A DNA stretch of 35,678 nucleotides from Planctomycetota bacterium (GTDB taxonomy: Bacteria; Planctomycetota; Phycisphaerae; Sedimentisphaerales; Anaerobacaceae), in the NCBI GenBank assembly GCA_013349615.1, contig DUZJ01000032.1, positions 1 through 35,678 of the forward strand. Direction: 5' to 3'. The notes beneath the pieces are model-generated. The model worked only from the letters and a program-made list of their open reading frames with translations, searched no databases and was not told where the DNA came from. The first letter of the stretch is position 1. Each line of letters starts with the position of its first letter. A program made the translations under genes and the position numbers. This document shows positions 16,151-21,329 of this stretch, one piece after another.

Positions 16151-17182
16151 TTATTCCACTACTTCCACTCGTGAAAGGCCCGGCGTCAATAAGTTAAACA
16201 CCAGTATCGCATCGCCGTTGTACAGACGAATACATCCGCGCGAGCCCGTGGCGCCGATTTCTTCCGGCTTCTTAGTGCCGTGAATGGCAAAGCCGCGCCT
16301 GCCTTTGGCCTCTCCGCCGATGCCCTCCAGTCCTATCCATCGCGAGCCCAAAGGATAATCCGGGTCCCCGGCTTCGTATATCTTGTGAGTATCCGGGCCC
16401 GTCCACGTAGGCGATGTCAGTTTGCCGCCCGGCTTAACGCGCCATAGCCCCGTCGGCGTTTCCCTGCCCGGCCTGCCAACACCCACAACAAAACTTCGAA
16501 TGAAGGTATGCTGAAGATAGACATCCATCGTGAAAGTTGAACGGTGTACCCTGATATGGAACGGCCCGTGGATGACTTTTATCGTTTCTCCCGCCTTTAG
16601 CAGCTCGGGCCGGCTGATTTTATTAACCTCGGCGAGAATCTCCCACGGCACTTTATACTGCCTGCCGACAGCAGAAAGTGAATCACCCCGCTTGACTTTA
16701 TAATGGCTGCATAACCTGTCCTGCCGAAAAACGTCCCTGCCGAACAGCCACCTGTCGGCAAGCTCAGAAAGTTTCTTATTTATAACGGCCCGCTGCACAT
16801 TATTCATAGGCATTGACAATGTCTCATTAAGTCTGTCGCGGGCTTCTATAATTCCGGCCGGTTTCACATTGACCAGCGCCATAGCTTCGTCAGTAATCTC
16901 AGCCACCTTAGGGCTCGGTTCGGACGTGGGCTCAGGGATGATTTTTGACAGCTTCGACTCCAGAGCACGTTTCCGAGCCGCAGCCGCCGAAGCGTTTATT
17001 TGGTCCTCTGAATTGACGTTCACTGAAGCTGCCGCGGCCTGGTCTTCGTTTCGGCCGAAAAGATGACGGCCGTATCTAAGACCAATCGCCACAGTAATAA
17101 TCGCCAACAATGAAATAATACCCATCCGCCTTCGGATTCGGCTTTTTCGTCTCCTGTACAAACTCCGAAGATGACGAGCCAT
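16151..17182 (-). CDS. LysM-containing L,D-transpeptidase (YkuD domain)
   Basis: The 343-residue protein has a very basic cytoplasmic tip (RRRKSRIRRR), a membrane helix (about 20-37), and a helical stretch to ~155. A LysM peptidoglycan-binding domain (HYKVKRGDSLSAVGRQYKVP, about 159-205) is followed by a C-terminal YkuD catalytic domain. The catalytic motif is complete: HGT with His301 and SRGCIRL with Cys317. Such enzymes make 3-3 cross-links between meso-diaminopimelate residues or attach proteins to peptidoglycan in the periplasm. AGGAGA lies 6 nt before the ATG. It starts 47 bp after mreC ends and is probably read from the same transcript (mreB-mreC-ldt), joining wall elongation with cross-linking. 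A terminator follows at 16027-16061. Confidence 0.92.
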   Translation of the reverse strand: MARHLRSLYRRRKSRIRRRMGIISLLAIITVAIGLRYGRHLFGRNEDQAAAASVNVNSEDQINASAAAARKRALESKLSKIIPEPTSEPSPKVAEITDEAMALVNVKPAGIIEARDRLNETLSMPMNNVQRAVINKKLSELADRWLFGRDVFRQDRLCSHYKVKRGDSLSAVGRQYKVPWEILAEVNKISRPELLKAGETIKVIHGPFHIRVHRSTFTMDVYLQHTFIRSFVVGVGRPGRETPTGLWRVKPGGKLTSPTWTGPDTHKIYEAGDPDYPLGSRWIGLEGIGGEAKGRRGFAIHGTKKPEEIGATGSRGCIRLYNGDAILVFNLLTPGLSRVEVVE

Positions 17183-17229
17183 ATTATTCTCCTGTGTGGT
17201 TGTCCCGCACCTATTTTGAGATTCGATGG

Positions 17230-18177
17230 TTATTTTGGAAAATGAAGCTCAATATGCTCAAAAACCATATTACTGGTATTAGCGCCGGTTCTCAAAATAG
17301 GTGCGGGATTCATTATGAGCACGCTTACACTCTTTATTCTTTCTATATCACAGACAGGTTTGACCGTTATGTCCCACAGTGACGGATTCTCAGCGTCCCG
17401 CCCGCACTGCGCAACCGTTCCTATAATCATCGCGGCGTCCAGGTACCCTGGGCTTTTGCACGCGAGGACTTTGTCACCGGCCCTGACTTTGTGCTTTGTC
17501 GAGAGCAGATGCACTTTTGCCGAATCGCCGCTGTTGCCATACATCAGCCTCTCTGTATTTAATTTTCCTATCTTCACCGCTATTTTCGAGGCCTGGTCTG
17601 TAAACAGCTTGACCTGGGCCGTACGCGGCGAGACATCCCATATAGTGCCGATGATACTATTGTCGCTCAGAACGAACTGACCTTCGGCCAGGCCGTCGTT
17701 TGCGCCGCGGTTGATAATAAGCTCGCTGTGTTCTCCGCCGATAGAGGCTGTAATAACGTCAGCATAAACCAGGTTAGCGCCCTCCAATGCAAATCTGGTG
17801 CGCAGTCCGGACAGCGCTTCGACGATTTTGCGTTCCTGATAGAACTGTTCGGTAACATTGGCAAGGTGGTTTTGAAGCCTGTTGTATATTCCACGGCTGA
17901 CAACATTCGTAACTGAATGCTGGATACCTGTGGAAAGCGAAATGTTTCTGCCAACGCTCAAAGGCAAATGAAAGATACGAGCAAAAGCAAACTGGAGCTT
18001 ATTTGTCAGGCTCTGTGGTGTAAAGAGCAGGATAAACCCGCTTAACGCAAGCCAGGTAAGTAACATTCGTCTGGAGGTGGCCCCAAAACACATGTTATCG
18101 TGTTTGGAAGGGCGCGAGCCTTGCGAGTTTGTGTAAAGGGGGCTCCGACCCCGGTCTTTGTTCCGCTTGCCTCTCAT
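17230..18177 (-). CDS. mreC: rod shape-determining protein MreC
   Basis: The 315-residue product has one membrane helix (LLTWLALSGFILLFTPQSL, about 39-57) and a coiled-coil stretch (about 100-125). A C-terminal beta domain carries the MreC landmarks: INRGANDGLAEGQFVLSDNSIIG, TAQVKLFTDQASKIAV, and GDKVLACKSPGYLDAAMIIGTV. MreC sits in the inner membrane and links MreB filaments to the elongasome in the periplasm. The first ~28 residues come from DNA that looks like part of the repeat-rich spacer (GGGGGCTCCGACCCCGG), and no start has a good ribosome site, so the true start may be further in, for example Met29 or Met38. It follows mreB in the usual order; mreD is not in this window. Confidence 0.9.
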   Translation of the reverse strand: MRGKRNKDRGRSPLYTNSQGSRPSKHDNMCFGATSRRMLLTWLALSGFILLFTPQSLTNKLQFAFARIFHLPLSVGRNISLSTGIQHSVTNVVSRGIYNRLQNHLANVTEQFYQERKIVEALSGLRTRFALEGANLVYADVITASIGGEHSELIINRGANDGLAEGQFVLSDNSIIGTIWDVSPRTAQVKLFTDQASKIAVKIGKLNTERLMYGNSGDSAKVHLLSTKHKVRAGDKVLACKSPGYLDAAMIIGTVAQCGRDAENPSLWDITVKPVCDIERIKSVSVLIMNPAPILRTGANTSNMVFEHIELHFPK

Positions 18178-18210
18178 ATTTGCTTTTCATTTCCCATCCC
18201 TGACAAGATA

Positions 18211-18286
18211 CGTGGCACGGGCTTGAAGCCCGTGAAAACACGGCCAGGCCTGTCTCGAGCGAAGTCGAGGGGATGGCCGTACCACG
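18211..18286. repeat. 76-bp cloverleaf-like palindromic element in the mreB-mreC spacer
   Basis: CGTGG (18211) pairs with CCACG (18282-18286). Inside are a hairpin ACGGGC-TTGAA-GCCCGT (18217-18233) and a second stem ACGGCCA (18240-18246)/TGGCCGT (18274-18280) that holds a third hairpin CTCGA-GCGAAG-TCGAG (18254-18269). The nested arms would fold into a multi-arm cruciform in DNA or RNA. The GAGCGAAGTCGAG part resembles the REP-like elements elsewhere in the window. It sits inside what should be one transcript. Confidence 0.65.
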
Positions 18287-18299
18287 AACAGCGGTGCTT

Positions 18300-19355
18300 T
18301 TACACCCAATCATGCTCGCTGTGTTCCATCGTATCTTTCCAAAGCTCCAGATTTTCCAGATACACGCTTGTGCCTCGAGCTACACAGCTCATCGGGTCCT
18401 CGACTCTATAGACATCAAGGCCTGTAGCATTTGACAGCACGGTATCCATCCCTCGCAGTAGTGAGCCGCCGCCGCAGATATGTACGCCGTTGTCGATTAA
18501 ATCGGCAGCCAATTCCGGTTGGGCTTTTTCCAGCGTTGCCGTAACCGTATCTATAATCGCAGCGATAGGCTCACGCAGCGCTTCACGGATTTCCTCACTG
18601 GTTATAAGGATTTTTCTCGGCAGACCCGAAATCGTGTCTCTGCCGGCCACATCCATCGTCAATTCCTCCTCCAGCGGAGCGGCAGAGCCGATTTCTATCT
18701 TCACTCTTTCTGCGCTCATCTCGCCGATAAGCAGGTTGTATGCCCTTTTGAGATGGTTGATTACCGCCTCATCCATATCGTTGCCGCCTACACGAATCGA
18801 TTCACAGCAGGCGACGTCAGCCAGACTCATTATGGCCACTTCTGTTGTTCCGCCCCCGATATCGACAATCATTGATGCCGTTGGGTCTGTGATTGGCAGT
18901 TTGGCTCCTATGCCTGCCGCCATCGGCTCATCGACCAGGTAGACCTTGCGGGCGCCTGCCCGCTCGGCACTGTCTATGACCGCCCGGCGCTCAACCGCTG
19001 TTATTCCGCTTGGCACAGCTATTACAACTCGAGGCCTGACCAGCCCGCCCTTGCCGTGAACTTTGCGGATAAAGCAGCCTAACATCGCCTCGGTGACTTC
19101 GAAGTCACTGATTACGCCGTCTTTGAGGGGTCTTATTGCGCTAATTGAGCCTGGCGTTTTGCCCAGCATGTCGCGTGCGACCACGCCGACTGCTTCGCCG
19201 TTGCCCAGAACGGTGTTAGTTCCTTTGCGAACGGCCACTACCGAGGGTTCATTAAGGACAATACCTTCATCGCGTACACAAACCAGGGTTGTGCAGGTAC
19301 CAAGGTCGATGCCCATATCCATACTAAACAAACCTGAGATGGCGTCCAGTAACAT
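18300..19355 (-). CDS. mreB: rod shape-determining protein MreB (actin homologue)
   Basis: I place the start at ATG 19355, which has AAAGGAG 6 nt upstream; a TTG two codons earlier abuts the ribosome site. The 351-residue protein has the actin-fold nucleotide motifs in order: phosphate-1 MGIDLGTCTTLV (residues ~14-25), phosphate-2 VDIGGGTTEVA (164-174) and the adenosine motif GGGSLLRG (295-302). KDGVISDFE and RPRVVIAVPSGIT are typical of MreB. The N-terminal stretch LLDAISGLF is a likely amphipathic membrane-binding helix. MreB polymerises under the inner membrane and guides lateral wall synthesis. It is the first gene of the mreB-mreC-ldt set and is preceded by a leader element shared with the neighbouring gene (19446-19568). 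Confidence 0.96.
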   Translation of the reverse strand: MLLDAISGLFSMDMGIDLGTCTTLVCVRDEGIVLNEPSVVAVRKGTNTVLGNGEAVGVVARDMLGKTPGSISAIRPLKDGVISDFEVTEAMLGCFIRKVHGKGGLVRPRVVIAVPSGITAVERRAVIDSAERAGARKVYLVDEPMAAGIGAKLPITDPTASMIVDIGGGTTEVAIMSLADVACCESIRVGGNDMDEAVINHLKRAYNLLIGEMSAERVKIEIGSAAPLEEELTMDVAGRDTISGLPRKILITSEEIREALREPIAAIIDTVTATLEKAQPELAADLIDNGVHICGGGSLLRGMDTVLSNATGLDVYRVEDPMSCVARGTSVYLENLELWKDTMEHSEHDWV

Positions 19356-19445
19356 TTTCAACTCCTTTTCTCAATATTCACTTGACAGCGCTAACACTTA
19401 TTTTAGCGTTTAGCGTACACGCCATCACCGACAACCATCCGCTTT

Positions 19446-19568
19446 TTTCTATCGGTTTTATCAAATTTGCACTTTATGCAGATTTTACCAGTTGACCCGT
19501 ACCCCCAGAGCACTCGGCGTTTCGGTATTTTTATGGGACTAACCGCCTGTCAAAGTCCTATATAAAAG
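19446..19568 (-). repeat. leader repeat, copy 1 (upstream of mreB)
   Basis: This stretch aligns with 20225-20350. Shared blocks on the plus strand are TTTCTATC, GGTTTTAT, GC(A/G)CTTTA(T/C)GCAG, a TTTTTAT(G/A)GG block followed by AACC, and GTCC(T/C)ATATAAAAG. On the minus strand both copies can form a stem between TAT(A/G)GGA and TCC(C/T)ATA around a loop containing GGTTA. Both stand upstream of minus-strand genes (mreB here). The nature of the element is unknown to me. Confidence 0.6.
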
Positions 19569-19604
19569 AGTTGTGCGATTTGTGATTCAACCGTCCGGTT
19601 GTTA

Positions 19605-20165
19605 TTACCAGTCGTTGGGGTAGTGGATGGATTCGGATTGAATGTCAAATTTCCTGCAAAGCTGTTCTACGAGTGCCTCTGTCCTTTTTATCTGCAAATT
19701 CGTTGGGCGGGTGGGCTTGCCTTCGGCTATAACACAGATGTAGATAGCGGGTACCCCATCAACAGCTCGTGGTTCGTCGTTTGTCCACTTATGATTCACC
19801 AGCCATTGATTTTGCCACTTTTCGCTCGTTTGTATTTGCCCATCGCCGCCGCCGAGACCGTTGCAGATAACAAAATGGCAGTTGATATCTTCGGGTTCAG
19901 CTAATCCGCTCAAAAAGGCCAGTTGTTGAATATTGCCCGCCTTAGTGCCGCTGTAGTAAATCTCGATGCGGCCCCACTGCACAGCCGATTGGCCGGCTCG
20001 AAACTCAATAGCTTCTTCGACAGGAACCACTTTCGTGTAGTCTGAAAGACAAAATGCGCCGGCTGAGGGAGGATTATTACCCAGCGCCTTTAAGATTATC
20101 ACACCCGCTGTCATCGACAGCGCCAGTGCCGCAAATACTTTTGCCTCCCGTGACTTTACTGACAT
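19605..20165 (-). CDS. PGRP/N-acetylmuramoyl-L-alanine-amidase-fold protein, probably catalytically dead
   Basis: The 186-residue product starts at ATG 20165 with GAGAGGA 7 nt upstream. It has an N-terminal membrane or signal segment (AALALSMTAGVIILKAL, about 12-28). Residues ~66-180 read like the amidase-2/PGRP fold: IEIYYSGTKAGN in place of the usual HHSGT strand, INCHFVICNGLGGGDGQIQ matching the YHFVIGNG-G-GDG-I strand-turn, then YICVIAEGKPTRPTNLQIKRTEALVEQLCRKF matching the GICLVGNF..RPT..Q helix. The first zinc-ligand His is Tyr here, and the C-terminal GHRD/Cys ligand region is missing, the protein ending at HYPNDW. It may therefore bind muropeptides without cutting them. It lies upstream of mreB on the same strand, which fits a wall-related role. 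Family call is by pattern only. Confidence 0.6.
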   Translation of the reverse strand: MSVKSREAKVFAALALSMTAGVIILKALGNNPPSAGAFCLSDYTKVVPVEEAIEFRAGQSAVQWGRIEIYYSGTKAGNIQQLAFLSGLAEPEDINCHFVICNGLGGGDGQIQTSEKWQNQWLVNHKWTNDEPRAVDGVPAIYICVIAEGKPTRPTNLQIKRTEALVEQLCRKFDIQSESIHYPNDW

Positions 20166-20224
20166 ACTTCATCCTCTCTGTTCGTTCATTCCCCATAATA
20201 CCTCCACAGTCAGGCCCAACATTA

Positions 20225-20350
20225 TTTCTATCATCGGTTTTATAAAACCGGCGCTTTACGCAGGTTCTCTCTTGAGCACCATAGCTAAAATATTGTCCCG
20301 ACTCCGCCGTTTTTATAGGAGTAACCATCTTTCCAGGTCCCATATAAAAG
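20225..20350 (-). repeat. leader repeat, copy 2 (upstream of the amidase-fold gene)
   Basis: This is the partner of 19446-19568, about 60 bp upstream of the gene starting at 20165. Both copies can also be read in one open frame with a shared pattern (IK......Y G...C(I/V)K..F.KTD.R), so a decayed small coding unit is an alternative to a regulatory leader. No ribosome site supports translation. Confidence 0.6.
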
Positions 20351-20353
20351 GTA

Positions 20354-20376
20354 GGGGCAACCCTATGTGGTTGCCC
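20354..20376. repeat. short palindromic repeat
   Basis: GGGCAACC (20355-20362) and GGTTGCCC (20369-20376) form a perfect 8-bp stem with loop CTATGT. It resembles short intergenic palindromes common in draft bacterial genomes. Confidence 0.5.
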
Positions 20377-20440
20377 GGATTTGTTATAATGTTGCCCTCA
20401 TGCGTTGTTATTATCAGGGATTTCCCGTCCTTGTTATATA

Positions 20441-20465
20441 GCCCCGTTCTCTGGGCGGGGTTTTT
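20441..20465 (+). terminator. orphan intrinsic terminator
   Basis: CCCCG and CGGGG with a 9-nt loop are followed by five T residues. No plus-strand gene lies upstream of it. A perfect TATAAT at 20385-20390, without a good -35, could start a ~70-nt RNA ending here. Confidence 0.5.
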
Positions 20466-20591
20466 ATCGTTTTACCCGGTCCTGTGCTGGGGGGAATTTT
20501 CTTTGCCTTTTCAATTCTTTTGTGTTATTCTGTTCCCGCAACATGATAAAGAAACCGGGACGTTAGCGCAGTGTCTATATACTAATTGTGG

Positions 20592-20630
20592 CCTGCCCTG
20601 CCTGCCCTCCGTAGCTTTAGCGAAGGAGGG
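20592..20630. repeat. REP-like palindromic repeat
   Basis: The 26-bp string made of CCTGCCCTCCGTAG plus CTTTAGCGAAGG occurs exactly at 20601-20626 and 24954-24979. CCTCC at one end pairs with GGAGG at the other. Between 20631 and 21000 I see a second palindrome (GCAATGC-GGA-GCATTGC at 20715-20731) within a TTTCGACCGAAG-type repeat, and otherwise no gene. Confidence 0.6.
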
Positions 20631-21039
20631 AGTAAAATCGAAGCCAAGTGAGACCTGCTTATCAAGCCGCGTACGGTGTGCACCGCACACCAATTTCCTG
20701 TCATTTCGACCGAAGCAATGCGGAGCATTGCGGAGTGGAGAAATCTGGCCAATTATTTAAATGAACCTACTCGCATACATGCATCTTCTCATCTATTCAT
20801 TCACGCCTTTCCCTTTTCACTTTTCCCTTTTTTTGATAATATGGCCCCGCATACTATGAGAAGGCAACACAGGCGACTTGCAACTAATTTACTATCAACA
20901 TTTGAAAAAAAAGGAACGGCTATTGGGAAAGAAAAAATAGAAATTATTCGCCCTTCATGCTGAGCTGCAAGGTGCGTCTTGAATTGAATCTACCCCAGAA
21001 AAACTTCAAAAAGAATGCCGAAGTTTTAGCACAAAAAGC

Positions 21040-21068
21040 TTGACTTCTCAAGACAGACTTTATATTCT
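21040..21068 (+). promoter_or_regulatory. candidate promoter of the HAP2-like gene
   Basis: TTGACT (21040-21045), a 17-nt spacer and TATTCT (21063-21068). Transcription would begin near 21075 and give a leader of about 255 nt. Confidence 0.5.
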
Positions 21069-21069
21069 A

Positions 21070-21109
21070 TTGATAATGAGGTTCAGCGGGGTAGCTGAGC
21101 AGGTATCAA
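21070..21109 (+). promoter_or_regulatory. two-tier hairpin at the 5' end of the HAP2-like leader
   Basis: TTGATA (21070-21075) pairs with TATCAA (21104-21109), and inside it GTTCAGC (21081-21087) pairs with GCTGAGC (21094-21100) with one G-U. It could protect the 5' end of the RNA or act at DNA level near the start site. Function unknown. Confidence 0.4.
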
Positions 21110-21167
21110 GTCGGAAATTGCAGTTCAGGAGGATTCTTCAATTTCACCGGTTAGAGAGGAGAGTGCT

Positions 21168-21194
21168 ATGGTGAAAAATAACAAAATAATGTAA
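21168..21194 (+). CDS. upstream ORF 1 of the HAP2-like gene (8 codons)
   Basis: ATG with an AGGAG site encodes MVKNNKIM and stops at TAA 21192-21194. It is the first of the three copies of the gene start. A regulatory rather than protein role is likely if it is translated. Confidence 0.35.
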   Translation: MVKNNKIM

Positions 21195-21248
21195 GCGGAT
21201 TTTTGTCAACTAAATCCCTCAATTTCACTGGTCAGAAAGGAGGAGTTT

Positions 21249-21269
21249 ATGTGGAAAAATAACAACTAA
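21249..21269 (+). CDS. upstream ORF 2 of the HAP2-like gene (6 codons)
   Basis: ATG preceded by AAAGGAGGAG, the strongest of the three ribosome sites, encodes MWKNNN and stops at TAA 21267-21269, 60 nt before the true start. It may capture ribosomes and lower, or couple, translation of the main gene. Confidence 0.35.
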   Translation: MWKNNN

Positions 21270-21329
21270 GGGTAAGAAAATTTTTATCAGAAAAAATCTT
21301 TAATTTCATTGTTTCGAAAGGAGAATGTT

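Noticed and set aside
18490..19413. Plus-strand open frames opposite mreB
   Set aside because: Antisense shadows of a well-supported gene, with no ribosome sites.
20077..20343. An 88-codon minus-strand ORF over leader repeat copy 2
   Set aside because: No ribosome site, it overlaps the start of the amidase-fold gene in another frame, and copy 1 of the repeat has no comparable start.
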